DNA of 29,723 bases from Oscillospiraceae bacterium (lineage in GTDB: Bacteria; Bacillota; Clostridia; Oscillospirales; Acutalibacteraceae): assembly GCA_029007475.1 (NCBI GenBank), contig JAQXHW010000119.1, forward strand, positions 1 through 29,723. The letters are read 5' to 3'. Under the pieces are notes generated by a model. The model saw only the letters and a program-made list of their open reading frames with translations, was not told where the DNA came from and did no database searches. The position numbers were made by a program, and so were the translations under genes. This document shows, one piece after another, positions 7,924 to 15,777 of this stretch. Positions within the stretch are counted from its first letter, which is position 1. Each line of letters begins with the position of its first letter.

Positions 7924-7952
7924 ATTATATATATAATGACCTTATTTGTCAA
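7924..7952 (-). promoter_or_regulatory. Consensus promoter of the potABCD operon
   Basis: On the minus strand, TTGACA (7952-7947) and TATAAT (7929-7924) have a 17-base spacer, both perfect. Predicted start is near 7917. The region 7837-8180 between the divergent pot and amylase genes holds this promoter, the amylase promoter and AT-rich sequence, with no supported gene. Confidence 0.85.
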
Positions 7953-8108
7953 TTTATTTCGAACTGCTGTTGTAGATTTTATCAAAGGATAAAAATATTC
8001 TTTGTTTTTAGTGACTTTTTATACGAAAACGTAGAGAATAGGAAGAGATGTGTAAGAAAAACTGGAATATTAGATAAATTTTCTCCATAGTTTTGTGTAT
8101 TTAGAGCA

Positions 8109-8137
8109 TTGATATTTTGGAAAAGATTATCTATAAT
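8109..8137 (+). promoter_or_regulatory. Promoter of the amylase gene
   Basis: TTGATA at 8109-8114 and TATAAT at 8132-8137 with a 17-base spacer. Predicted start is about 37 bases before the amylase ATG. I see no clear CcpA-type site from reading alone. Confidence 0.7.
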
Positions 8138-8180
8138 GTATTTGTCGGATTATTGATTTTAACGAGAAAGGATGATTTGC

Positions 8181-10670
8181 ATGAAAAATGTAAAAAAACT
8201 TCTGTGTTTGATTCTTGCACTTGCGACTTTAGTGTCAATGAGTGCAATCGGCTACACCGTAAGTGCTGCCGAAGCTGACACAGTACAAACCGCAGCAGGT
8301 CCCACTGCAGCCGATGACTTTACTTGGGACAACGCAACCGTTTACTTCCTGCTGACTGACCGTTTCAACAACGGCAACAAGGAAAACGACAACAGCTACG
8401 AACGTAACGACGGCCTTACAAACACCGTCGCTGCTTTCCAGGGCGGTGACTTCAAGGGTATAACCCAAAAGATTAACGAAGGCTACTTCGATAAGCTTGG
8501 CGTAAACGCAATTTGGGTTGCAGGCTGGTATGAGCAGACCCACGGCTACGTAGTAGGCGGCGACGGCAAGAAGTCCTTCCCTCACTACTCTTACCACGGC
8601 TACTACGGTCTCGACTTCACCGAGCTTGACAAAAACTTCGGTACAGAAGCTGAGTTCAAAGAGATGATTGATGCAGCTCACAGCAGAGGCATCCGTATTG
8701 TTCTCGACGTAGTTTTGAACCACCCCGGCTACAACTCAATCTACGATATGAACGAGTATGGCTTCGGTACGCTTACATCCAACGCAATGAACGTTTATAA
8801 CAACGAGAAAAACAACCCCAGCCAGACCAACTACCACGGTGTTATTAAGTACAATGACGGCAATGCTAGCGATTGGGCAAAATGGTGGGGCAAAGACTGG
8901 ATTCGTGCAGGTCTTGCCGGCTACGATAACAACGGCGGCGGCGACCTCACAGGCTCAGTAGCATATCTTCCCGACTTCAAAACCGAAAATCAGGCTTCCT
9001 TGGATATTCCTGAGATCCTCAAGACAAAGTGGACTCGTGAGGGCACATATAACGAAAAGGTAAATGAGATCAATGATACCATGCAGAAGTACAACCTCGG
9101 AAACAAGACCGTCGCTAACTACCTTGTTTCATGGTACGCAAAGTGGGTTGAGGAGTACGGCATTGACGGCTTCCGCTGCGACACTGCAAAGCACGTTGAT
9201 ATGAGCGTTTGGGGTAAACTCAGCGCAGCTTGTACCCAGGCTCTTAAAAACTGGAGAGCTGCTAACCCCTCTGCTCCCGGTGCAGACTGGGATGAGGACT
9301 TCTGGACCACAGGCGAATGCTTCGGCATGGGTCTTGCCTTGGGCAGCAACTACTACACAACCGGCGGCTTCGACTCTATGATCAACTTCTCCTTCTCCGC
9401 TGACTCTAAGGGCGGCGGCTGCACAGGTATGAAGAAAGCCGGTAACCTTAACAACACTTACGCTTCCTATGCAAGCGCGTTCGCAAGCAATCCCGGCAGA
9501 AGCGTTCTTACCTACATCTCGTCTCACGATACCGGTATGTGCCGCGATGACCTCTACTTCCAGGGCTCCGCACTTCTCCTTATGCCCGGTGCAGTCCAGA
9601 TTTACTACGGTGACGAAAGTAACAGACAGCAGGTTTCCTGTACTATTTGGGACCATGTAATCAGAGGTTTCATGAACTGGACAAGCATGGATAACGGCGT
9701 TCTTACTCATTGGCAGAAGGTCGGTACATTCAGAAACAACCACGTTGCAGTCGGTGCAGGCTCACACACAGCTCTCTCTGCTACAGGCGGTACTGCTTTC
9801 TCACGTAACTACAATAAAAACGGTGTAAACGATACAGTAGTCTGCGTAGTTGGCGCAAACAACAACACAAGCATAACAATTACCTTGAACGGCGCTTTCA
9901 AGGACGGCGTAACAGTTAAGAACACTTACACCGGCGATACCGCACAGGTAAGCGGCGGCAAGGTAACCTTCAATTCCGGCGCACACGGTACTATCCTTAT
10001 TGAGCAGGTAGCAGGAGATATTCCCACAGTACCCACAACTGCTCCTACAACTCCCACCAAGCCTACAACAGCTCCCACCAAGCCTACAACTCCTATCGAT
10101 ACAGAGTATGTCCTTCTCGGTGATGCAGACTTGAATGACGAGGTTAACATCAAGGACGCAACTGCTGTTCAGAAAGCAACTGCAGGTGTTGAAAAATTAA
10201 CCGAAAAAGAAACCTTTGCAGCTGATGTTAACAAGGACGAAGAGGTTAATGTTAAAGATGCAACCGCTATCCAGAAGCATATTGCGAATATCAATACAGG
10301 CTATGATATCAACAAGAAGGTAGTTTACAAGCAGGGCACGGTTGCCCCCACAACTCCCGACCCTGTTGAGCCTACAACAGCTCCTACTGTACCTACTGAC
10401 CCCGTAGAGCCTTCTGAAAACTATGTATATTTAAGAGATTCTGCTGGCTGGGGTTCAGCTTACATCCACTACTGGTCAAACTCCTCAGGCTCAGTATGGC
10501 CCGGAGAGCCGATGGAGTCTATGGGTAACAACCTTTATAGATTTGCAGTAGGCCCTGAGTACATAGGTATCGTATTCAATTACGGCGGAAACGAAAAGCA
10601 GACCGGCGACCTTACCGTAAACTACGGACAGGTTTATGACAACGCTTCAAACCAGTGGAGCAGCCTTTAA
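8181..10670 (+). CDS. Secreted GH13 alpha-amylase with dockerin and CBM26
   Basis: An 829-residue multidomain enzyme. Residues 1 to about 32 are a signal peptide. About 45-610 are a GH13 catalytic module with its C-terminal beta domain. The GH13 regions are DVVLNH (Asp176), GFRCDTAKH (nucleophile Asp334), GECFG (acid/base Glu379) and SSHDT (Asp450). A Pro/Thr-rich linker (about 614-640) leads to a type I dockerin (about 646-713) with two calcium-loop repeats, each containing VN[IV]KDATA[VI]QK. A second Pro/Thr linker and a CBM26-like starch-binding module (about 748-829, rich in Trp and Tyr) complete it. Endo-hydrolysis of alpha-1,4-glucan outside the cell is expected; the dockerin would dock it to a cohesin scaffold as in an amylosome. 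I chose ATG 8181 because GAAAGGA lies at the right distance, not the ATG nine bases earlier. Confidence 0.95.
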   Translation: MKNVKKLLCLILALATLVSMSAIGYTVSAAEADTVQTAAGPTAADDFTWDNATVYFLLTDRFNNGNKENDNSYERNDGLTNTVAAFQGGDFKGITQKINEGYFDKLGVNAIWVAGWYEQTHGYVVGGDGKKSFPHYSYHGYYGLDFTELDKNFGTEAEFKEMIDAAHSRGIRIVLDVVLNHPGYNSIYDMNEYGFGTLTSNAMNVYNNEKNNPSQTNYHGVIKYNDGNASDWAKWWGKDWIRAGLAGYDNNGGGDLTGSVAYLPDFKTENQASLDIPEILKTKWTREGTYNEKVNEINDTMQKYNLGNKTVANYLVSWYAKWVEEYGIDGFRCDTAKHVDMSVWGKLSAACTQALKNWRAANPSAPGADWDEDFWTTGECFGMGLALGSNYYTTGGFDSMINFSFSADSKGGGCTGMKKAGNLNNTYASYASAFASNPGRSVLTYISSHDTGMCRDDLYFQGSALLLMPGAVQIYYGDESNRQQVSCTIWDHVIRGFMNWTSMDNGVLTHWQKVGTFRNNHVAVGAGSHTALSATGGTAFSRNYNKNGVNDTVVCVVGANNNTSITITLNGAFKDGVTVKNTYTGDTAQVSGGKVTFNSGAHGTILIEQVAGDIPTVPTTAPTTPTKPTTAPTKPTTPIDTEYVLLGDADLNDEVNIKDATAVQKATAGVEKLTEKETFAADVNKDEEVNVKDATAIQKHIANINTGYDINKKVVYKQGTVAPTTPDPVEPTTAPTVPTDPVEPSENYVYLRDSAGWGSAYIHYWSNSSGSVWPGEPMESMGNNLYRFAVGPEYIGIVFNYGGNEKQTGDLTVNYGQVYDNASNQWSSL

Positions 10671-10704
10671 TGAGAGCTTCACTCAAATAGCTTAATTTAG
10701 ACTT

Positions 10705-10742
10705 AAAGCATCTCTTTCCTTGCGGAGAGGGATGCTTTTTGT
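10705..10742 (+). terminator. Terminator of the amylase gene
   Basis: An inverted repeat AAAGCATC..TCC / GGA..GATGCTTT with one or two imperfect pairs and a 4-base loop, followed by a T-run. It sits about 35 bases after the stop. Confidence 0.85.
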
Positions 10743-10863
10743 TTATTTGTTCAGCTTTTGTTTTGCAATTAACCGAGAGATAAAGAATAAGTAAGTTTTA
10801 GCGAGAGCTGTTTCTCCCAAGTTACGGTTCATTTTTTGGTTTCTAAACGCAAATTGGCTATTC

Positions 10864-10883
10864 TGCAAATTGACAAATTTGCA
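10864..10883. promoter_or_regulatory. Inverted repeat over the exporter promoter -35 box
   Basis: TGCAAATT-GACA-AATTTGCA, a perfect 8-bp dyad with the TTGACA of the promoter in its middle. It could be a repressor operator, but it is AT-rich and may be fortuitous. Confidence 0.4.
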
Positions 10884-10897
10884 AAATGATATATAAT
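10870..10897 (+). promoter_or_regulatory. Promoter of the polysaccharide-export operon
   Basis: TTGACA at 10870-10875 and TATAAT at 10892-10897, 16-base spacer. It lies inside the longest open frame upstream of the permease, which argues that the permease starts downstream, at 10943. Confidence 0.75.
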
Positions 10898-10942
10898 GTA
10901 TATGTTATAGTATGTGTAAATGGATTAGGAGGAATATTCGGC

Positions 10943-11752
10943 TTGTTTACTATATTCAAGGAACATAAGAATTTCGGTAAGCAGATAATACTTTTAGCAA
11001 TAAACGACCTTAAGAAAACCTACAAGGGCGCGGCTATCGGGCCTCTTTGGGCCGTTATCAAGCCTGCGTTTACTCTTTTTGTATATTGGTTTGCCTTTAC
11101 TGTGGGACTAAGAGGCTCAGGCGACATAGTCTGGGCGGGCAAGGAATTTTCCCGCTTTATTTTCATGCTTGTGGGCTTTGTCCCTTGGTTTTTCATAACC
11201 GACAGTATTACTCTCGGCGCTAAGTCAATTCGAATGAATAAACAGTTTGTTACGAAGGTTTCGTTCCCTGTTTCCACAATTATGACCTTTACAGCCGTGG
11301 CAAGACTCCTTGTGCATCTTTTTCTTGCTGTCATTATGTATGTGGTTCTTCTCTGCTACGGTTATATGCCCTCGGTTTATAACCTGCAGTTTTTCCTTTA
11401 CTGTCCTTTAATGTTTGCTTTTTTTGTGGCTTTAACCTGGTCAACTGCTCCTATGTCCGCTTTCTCAAAGGACTTTGAGAATATGATAGTTTCCATCATG
11501 GCCGGTATTTTCTGGCTCACGGGAATCGTCTACAACAGCTACGATCTTGGCAACACGGTCCTTGAGAAAATCATGCTCTTTAATCCTATCAACTTTTTTG
11601 CAAACGGCTACCGTAACGCCTTTCTCTATGATAAGTGGTTTTTTGAGAATCATTGGGAACTCATTATTTTCCTCGTTGAGTTTGCGGCAGTTATCGTTTT
11701 GGGTATTTGGAATTACAACCGTCTGCGCAAGAGATTGCCCGACGTGCTTTAA
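10943..11752 (+). CDS. ABC-2 type polysaccharide exporter permease (TagG/Wzm-like)
   Basis: A 269-residue protein with six hydrophobic helices. It has the N-terminal amphipathic segment typical of TagG/Wzm/KpsM permeases (LAINDLKKTYKGAAIGPLWA) and a GFVPWFFITDSI stretch. I place the start at TTG 10943 because AGGAGGA lies nine bases upstream; the earlier in-frame ATG at 10886 is inside the promoter itself. With the downstream ATPase it would move a lipid-linked glycopolymer, such as a teichoic acid or a capsular/O-antigen-like chain, across the membrane. The gene is separated from the ATPase gene by 12 bases. The exported polymer is not known. Confidence 0.88.
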   Translation: MFTIFKEHKNFGKQIILLAINDLKKTYKGAAIGPLWAVIKPAFTLFVYWFAFTVGLRGSGDIVWAGKEFSRFIFMLVGFVPWFFITDSITLGAKSIRMNKQFVTKVSFPVSTIMTFTAVARLLVHLFLAVIMYVVLLCYGYMPSVYNLQFFLYCPLMFAFFVALTWSTAPMSAFSKDFENMIVSIMAGIFWLTGIVYNSYDLGNTVLEKIMLFNPINFFANGYRNAFLYDKWFFENHWELIIFLVEFAAVIVLGIWNYNRLRKRLPDVL

Positions 11753-11764
11753 GGAGGTAAGCGA

Positions 11765-12502
11765 ATGTCAAAACCAATTATTTCCTTTAAGAATGTCAGC
11801 AAGGAGTACACCCTCTATAAAAGCGACCAGGAGCGATTTAAGGCTCTGTTTTTCAAGAACAAAAACGCAAAAATCAATAAGGCACTAAAGAACGTTTCCT
11901 TTGATATTATGCCTGGTGAATCCGTAGGTCTTATCGGTGATAACGGCGCAGGAAAGTCTACAATATTAAAGCTTATAACAGGGGTTGCCTATCCCTCCGA
12001 GGGCGAAATTTCCGTAGAAGGAAAGGTTGCGGCTTTGCTTGAGCTTACCGCAGGCTTTTCTATGGAGATGACCGGAAGAGAGAATATCTACCTAAAGGGT
12101 TATATCTTAGGCCTGACCGATAAGGAGATTAAGGCTATTGAGGAGCGAATCGTTGAGTTTGCGGAGCTTGGTGATTACATTGACCAGCCTGTAAGAACTT
12201 ATTCAAGCGGTATGAAAATGCGCTTGGGTTTTGCAATTAACGTAAATATCGACCCTGACGTTTTGGTTATCGACGAGGCTCTCTCCGTTGGCGATGCCAC
12301 CTTTAAGAAGAAGTGTAAAAATAAAATTGCCGATACAATTAAATCGGGAGTTACGGTTTTATATGTAAGCCACAATGCCGAATCTGTACGGGAACTGTGT
12401 ACGAGAGCCATATATCTAAAAAAGGGTCAGCTGATGTTTGACGGACCTGCATCCGAGGCCTTGGCAGTATATCAGGCAGATAAAGCGGCAAAGAAAAAAT
12501 AA
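11765..12502 (+). CDS. Polysaccharide exporter ATPase (TagH/Wzt-like)
   Basis: A 245-residue ATPase: Walker A GLIGDNGAGKSTILK, signature YSSGMKMRLGFAI and Walker B VLVIDEALSVGDATF. The signature with SSGM and the ALSVGDATF switch are hallmarks of the TagH/Wzt/KpsT group. It lacks the long C-terminal domain of some TagH and Wzt proteins, so it is the short form. AAGGAGG lies six bases ahead of ATG. It partners with the permease just upstream; the cytidylyltransferase gene follows after 17 bases. Confidence 0.92.
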   Translation: MSKPIISFKNVSKEYTLYKSDQERFKALFFKNKNAKINKALKNVSFDIMPGESVGLIGDNGAGKSTILKLITGVAYPSEGEISVEGKVAALLELTAGFSMEMTGRENIYLKGYILGLTDKEIKAIEERIVEFAELGDYIDQPVRTYSSGMKMRLGFAINVNIDPDVLVIDEALSVGDATFKKKCKNKIADTIKSGVTVLYVSHNAESVRELCTRAIYLKKGQLMFDGPASEALAVYQADKAAKKK

Positions 12503-12519
12503 GAAGCAAGGAGCATAAC

Positions 12520-13257
12520 ATGGTACACGCATTAATTTTTGCCGGCGGCGTCGGCTCAAGAATGAAATCCTCCGACATTCCCAAACAGTTTATTGATGTT
12601 GACGGCAAGCCTATCATCATCAGAACCTTGGAGCATTTTGCAAAGCATGAGGAGGTTGAGGATATAGTAATCTCCTGTATTGCCGATAAAATAGACTATC
12701 TTCGCGGACTTATTGAATTGCACAACATAGGCAAGGTGAGGGCCATTGTGCCCGGCGGCGCCAACGGTCATCAGTCTATACACAACGGTTTAGTTGAGAT
12801 TGAGAAAAACTCAAAGCCCTCTGATGTTGTGCTTATCTGCGACGGCGTACGTCCCATGCTTTCAAAGAAGTTAATCAGCGACTGTATCGAAACTGCAAGA
12901 GAGTTTGAAACCGCAGTACCCGTTACGCCCAGCATTGACTCCGTCCTTGAGTCCGCAGACGGCGAGACCTGTAATAAGTCTTTGCCCAGAAAGCAGATGT
13001 TTATTACTCAGGCTCCTCAGGGCTATACAATGAAGAAGATTATGTGGGCTCACGACGAGGCGGAGAAAAGAGGAATTACCAACCCCATTTCCTCAAGCGA
13101 GCTGTTAATTGAGCTTGGTGAAACGGTTAGAATTTTTCAGGGAATTCGCGAGAATATCAAGGTCACAACCCCCGAGGATTTGCAGACTCTCCGCTCTTAT
13201 TTCTACTACGAGAGCTTCAAGAATTTCGCAAAAGAAGAGCTCAAGTACGACCTTTGA
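12520..13257 (+). CDS. IspD/TarI-family cytidylyltransferase, probably for a surface polymer
   Basis: A 245-residue nucleotidyltransferase of the IspD/TarI fold. The N-terminal CTP-binding loop is FAGGVGSRMKSSDIPKQF, then a GGANGHQSIHNGL segment and DGVRPM (IspD/TarI D-x-VRP), then TQAPQGYTMKKI near the product site, and IKVTTPEDL at the end. The family makes CDP-methylerythritol (IspD) or CDP-ribitol (TarI). The neighbours are a teichoic-acid-type exporter, so I favour a TarI-like role supplying CDP-ribitol or a similar activated alditol; an isoprenoid role cannot be excluded by sequence alone. No TarJ-like reductase is adjacent. AAGGAG precedes the ATG, and a terminator follows. Confidence 0.82.
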   Translation: MVHALIFAGGVGSRMKSSDIPKQFIDVDGKPIIIRTLEHFAKHEEVEDIVISCIADKIDYLRGLIELHNIGKVRAIVPGGANGHQSIHNGLVEIEKNSKPSDVVLICDGVRPMLSKKLISDCIETAREFETAVPVTPSIDSVLESADGETCNKSLPRKQMFITQAPQGYTMKKIMWAHDEAEKRGITNPISSSELLIELGETVRIFQGIRENIKVTTPEDLQTLRSYFYYESFKNFAKEELKYDL

Positions 13258-13278
13258 TTTGTAATAAAACCAATCTTT

Positions 13279-13317
13279 GAGGCATATTCTCGTCTTAGGG
13301 AATGTGCCTCTATTTTT
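13279..13317 (+). terminator. Terminator of the polysaccharide-export operon
   Basis: An 11-bp inverted repeat with one G-T pair (GAGGCATATTC / GAATGTGCCTC) followed by TATTTTT. Confidence 0.85.
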
Positions 13318-13321
13318 CATC

Positions 13322-13350
13322 TTGACTTTTGGTATCCCCTTTGATATAAT
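13322..13350 (+). promoter_or_regulatory. Promoter of tRNA-Leu
   Basis: TTGACT at 13322-13327 and TATAAT at 13345-13350, spacer 17. It lies 53 bases ahead of the tRNA. Confidence 0.8.
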
Positions 13351-13403
13351 ACCTTAGTAAGTGCGAAGGTGTTTACTTTCCACAGGCAAAATTATTATAT
13401 TAC

Positions 13404-13490
13404 GCAGGTATGGCGGAATTGGCAGACGCGCATGGTTCAGGTCCATGTGAAAGCAATTTCATGCAGGTTCAAGTCCTGTTACCTGCACCA
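13404..13490 (+). tRNA. tRNA-Leu (anticodon CAG)
   Basis: The acceptor stem is GCAGGTA / TACCTGC, followed by A and an encoded CCA. The anticodon stem CATGG / CCATG encloses TTCAGGT, giving anticodon CAG, which reads CTG. There is a long variable arm (TGAAA / TTTCA) as expected for class II tRNA-Leu. The T-loop is TTCAAGT on a GCAGG / CCTGT stem. Length is 87 bases with CCA. Confidence 0.96.
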
Positions 13491-13538
13491 GAAAAGAAAC
13501 ACCCTTTGTCTACCGGACAAAGGGTGTTTCTTTTCAAC
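13491..13538 (+). terminator. Strong terminator after tRNA-Leu
   Basis: A perfect 20-bp inverted repeat (13491-13510 and 13516-13535) with a 5-base loop, starting directly after the CCA. The 3' arm itself ends in TTTCTTTTC. Confidence 0.9.
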
Positions 13539-13539
13539 T

Positions 13540-13691
13540 AAATCCGTCCTTCGTCCGGAATAAATCCATCTTCGTTGGATGAAATCGCCGCGCGATGAAA
13601 TCCGCTTTACGGCGGAAAGGACGGATTTAATTTCATCTCCGAAGTAGATTTCACCCGAACGGAGTGAGGATTTCATCGCGCCTTGCGCGAT
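13540..13691. repeat. Array of short hairpins separated by GAAAT/ATTTC spacers
   Basis: A non-coding block built from small dyads: ATCCA/TGGAT (13564-13580), ATCGC/GCGAT (13584-13596), TCCGC/GCGGA (13601-13616) and ATCGCGC/GCGCGAT (13675-13691), with weaker ones between. The first half has ATGAAATC spacers and the second half their complement GATTTCAT. A 10-bp outer pair (13540-13549 with 13619-13628) encloses the first half. It ends just at the stop of the minus-strand lipoprotein gene. It looks like an intergenic palindromic repeat cluster rather than a gene. Confidence 0.65.
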
Positions 13692-13692
13692 T

Positions 13693-14184
13693 TCATTGAA
13701 AACAGATAGAATCTAATGACACATTAAGATTAATTTCTTTTAAGGAAATATTTTTTATAAAGCCGTCTTTATCTGTCAGAGCTTCATACTCGCCGCTTTC
13801 GGAAATTCCCGAAAATACGGCGAAGCTCTCGCGAAATCCCTTAAATTCCGCTTTTTCTGATAAATCCTCAAGAACACTCTTTATTGCCGCAGCAAAATTT
13901 TCGCAGGGTAAATACTTTTCCGACGACTTCATTTTGAGTCCCGAAAAGCTAATTGACAGCTCATCCTTGAAGCTGTAAGAGAGTCCCGCTATTTCGTCCG
14001 GCGTGGTTACAGATATGAACAAAGCTCCCTGAGAAGTTGAAGAAAGCTGCGCTTCTAAAGAGTAGCTATCACCTAACGCCCGTATATTTGCGGAAAATTC
14101 CAAACAGGGCGTCGGAGGCACATTCGGCGTACAGCCGAAAAGAAAAATAACGAGAGCCAAAGAGAATATAAAAATCTTTTTCAA
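13693..14184 (-). CDS. Lipoprotein of unknown function
   Basis: A 163-residue protein with a short signal peptide and lipobox LFGC (Cys18). A short Pro-rich linker and a beta-rich region of no recognisable family follow. It is the third gene of a minus-strand operon after a membrane protein and NAD(P)H-hydrate dehydratase. The start is TTG at 14184, since no in-frame ATG is upstream; the ribosome site (GGTTGTG) is weak, so the start is less sure. I do not recognise a function. Confidence 0.72.
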   Translation of the reverse strand: MKKIFIFSLALVIFLFGCTPNVPPTPCLEFSANIRALGDSYSLEAQLSSTSQGALFISVTTPDEIAGLSYSFKDELSISFSGLKMKSSEKYLPCENFAAAIKSVLEDLSEKAEFKGFRESFAVFSGISESGEYEALTDKDGFIKNISLKEINLNVSLDSICFQ

Positions 14185-14248
14185 AAAATCACAACCATGT
14201 GTTTTTACATTTTACTTCCCCGGTTTCAATTATTATTCTGCCTAATTC

Positions 14249-15121
14249 TCAACTTAAAACAGCCTTTATCGCTAAGGGTATTTTATCAACAATATCAGAG
14301 GGCAAAAGCGAGTACTCGGTAAGCTCATCCTTCGCAATATCTCCGGCAAGGCCGTGAATATATGCTCCCAAAACTGCCGAGTCAAAAGCACTTACGTCCT
14401 GAGCCATAAAGGAAGCCGTCATTCCTGCTAAAACATCGCCGCTTCCGGCTACTGCCATTCCCGAATTTCCCGTGGGATTTTTGAAAATTTCTCTGCCCTT
14501 TTCGGCAATTAGGCTGTCCTTACCCTTTAGCACCAAGGTAACCGGATATTTAGACACAAATTCCTCACATACAAGCTCCCTGTTCGCGTTTATATACTTT
14601 GAGTCATACCCACAAAGTCTGCTCATTTCTCCCGTATGAGGGGTGAGGACCGTGGGAAACTCTCTCTTTTCTAAAATATCTATATGCTTTGAAAGCAAAT
14701 TTAGACCATCTGCGTCAACAAGCAGAGGCTTTTCACAGTTGAGCAAAAGCTCTCGGGTAAGTTTCTCCGTATATTCGCAGAGTCCCATTCCGCAGCCAAA
14801 AAGAACTGCGTCAGCTTTATGTGAGAGCCTTAAAACTTCAGAAGTACTCTCACCGCTCAAAGCCCCATCAACACCCTCGGGCATAGGCACAAACACCGCC
14901 TCGGGCACAGCTGAGGACACAATAGGATAGATACTCTCAGGCAAAACACAGCGAACAAAGCCTGCTCCCGAACGCAAAGCCGCCCTGAGAGAAAGCACCG
15001 CCGCACCCGCAAAGCCGCGGCTTCCGCACACGCATAACAAAGAGCCGACGCTGTATTTATTAGCATCGGCAGTACGTTTTGGTAATAATGTTTTCAGAAA
15101 CTCTTTACGGGAGATTTCCAT
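14249..15121 (-). CDS. nnrD: ADP-dependent NAD(P)H-hydrate dehydratase
   Basis: A 290-residue protein of the YjeF C-terminal (ribokinase-like) family. Seen motifs are GSLLCVCGSRGFAGAAVLS near the N-terminus, VLTPHTGEMSRL in the middle, and NPTGNSGMAVAGSGDVLAGM holding the nucleotide-binding GSGD. The family dehydrates damaged NADHX or NADPHX, using ADP (bacteria), and so repairs cofactors. The N-terminal epimerase half (NnrE) that is often fused is absent here and not seen in the window. AAGGTG precedes the ATG. It is separated from the upstream membrane protein gene by nine bases. Confidence 0.92.
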   Translation of the reverse strand: MEISRKEFLKTLLPKRTADANKYSVGSLLCVCGSRGFAGAAVLSLRAALRSGAGFVRCVLPESIYPIVSSAVPEAVFVPMPEGVDGALSGESTSEVLRLSHKADAVLFGCGMGLCEYTEKLTRELLLNCEKPLLVDADGLNLLSKHIDILEKREFPTVLTPHTGEMSRLCGYDSKYINANRELVCEEFVSKYPVTLVLKGKDSLIAEKGREIFKNPTGNSGMAVAGSGDVLAGMTASFMAQDVSAFDSAVLGAYIHGLAGDIAKDELTEYSLLPSDIVDKIPLAIKAVLS

Positions 15122-15130
15122 AATTACACC

Positions 15131-15667
15131 TTATTTCTTATTGTAAAAATGCTTAATTACAAGGTCGCGGTTAAGATGAGGCTTCATGCCGTTCATAATC
15201 TTCTCATTAGGTGAAAAAAGAAGCAAGCACTTGCCCTTGTCGGAGGTATAAACACAGAAGTATGTGCTCTCGTTGCTGCCGTCGGAGGCGTCCTTCTGCC
15301 TGCCGTATTTATAATTGGGAACCTCCTCGTCATTGAGCCTGCCTAAAGCCTCGATAGTGCTGATTTCAACCCTTGCAACTTTCTTTCTCTTGCTTAAGTT
15401 AATTACCTTGTCGACAGACAGGGTGTTTCCCATTACCGAATAGTCATATTCCACATTCTTTATCCTGGGGAACATAAAAAGAAGTACGGCAATAGCAAGC
15501 AAAGCAATACAGATTGCAAGAACAAATACACTGGGCTGCTGATATTTCATAGCAACAAAGATGCAGTACAGCTCAGCAGCAGCAAAAGCCATACCTATAG
15601 CCGCAATCAAAATCTTATTTGCAAGAGAAAACTTGCGTTTTACAACTTGTTCGCAGAAAGAACTCAT
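15131..15667 (-). CDS. Membrane protein of unknown function (DUF6106-like)
   Basis: A 178-residue protein with two membrane helices at about residues 18-40 and 46-67. A cytoplasmic-type region follows with NVEYDYSVMGNTLSVDKV and a KRKKVARVEIS segment. The pattern, two helices followed by a small beta domain, resembles the Firmicutes group I recall as DUF6106, but I could not verify that. The start is preceded by AGGTG. A promoter lies at 15701-15729. It leads a three-gene operon with nnrD and a lipoprotein; the function is unknown. Confidence 0.78.
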   Translation of the reverse strand: MSSFCEQVVKRKFSLANKILIAAIGMAFAAAELYCIFVAMKYQQPSVFVLAICIALLAIAVLLFMFPRIKNVEYDYSVMGNTLSVDKVINLSKRKKVARVEISTIEALGRLNDEEVPNYKYGRQKDASDGSNESTYFCVYTSDKGKCLLLFSPNEKIMNGMKPHLNRDLVIKHFYNKK

Positions 15668-15700
15668 ACTTTACACCTAACCTCATTAAAATATAGGTAT

Positions 15701-15729
15701 ATAATATCACACATAAAAGGCTTTTTCAA
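15701..15729 (-). promoter_or_regulatory. Promoter of the minus-strand nnrD operon
   Basis: On the minus strand, TTGAAA (15729-15724) and TATTAT (15706-15701), spacer 17. It is divergent from the pheST promoter. Confidence 0.7.
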
Positions 15730-15737
15730 TAAAACAC

Positions 15738-15766
15738 TTGCCAAATTTACAAAATAGTGATAAAAT
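15738..15766 (+). promoter_or_regulatory. Promoter of the pheST T-box transcript
   Basis: TTGCCA at 15738-15743 and TAAAAT at 15761-15766, spacer 17. The predicted start lies just before the T-box leader. Confidence 0.7.
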
Positions 15767-15777
15767 TCCTATTGTAT

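Noticed and set aside
8235..9743. Long antisense frames of 162 and 204 codons inside the amylase gene
   Set aside because: They are shadows of the biased codon use of the amylase on the other strand; the products are rich in Val, Ala and Cys and match no family I know.
13369..13676. Open frames on both strands over the tRNA and hairpin array
   Set aside because: They run through tRNA-Leu, its terminator and palindromic repeats, so they are not genes.
13540..13691. Possible CRISPR array
   Set aside because: The spacers and repeats are too short and the units are dyads with varying arms; there are no direct repeats of 20-40 bases with unique spacers and no cas genes.
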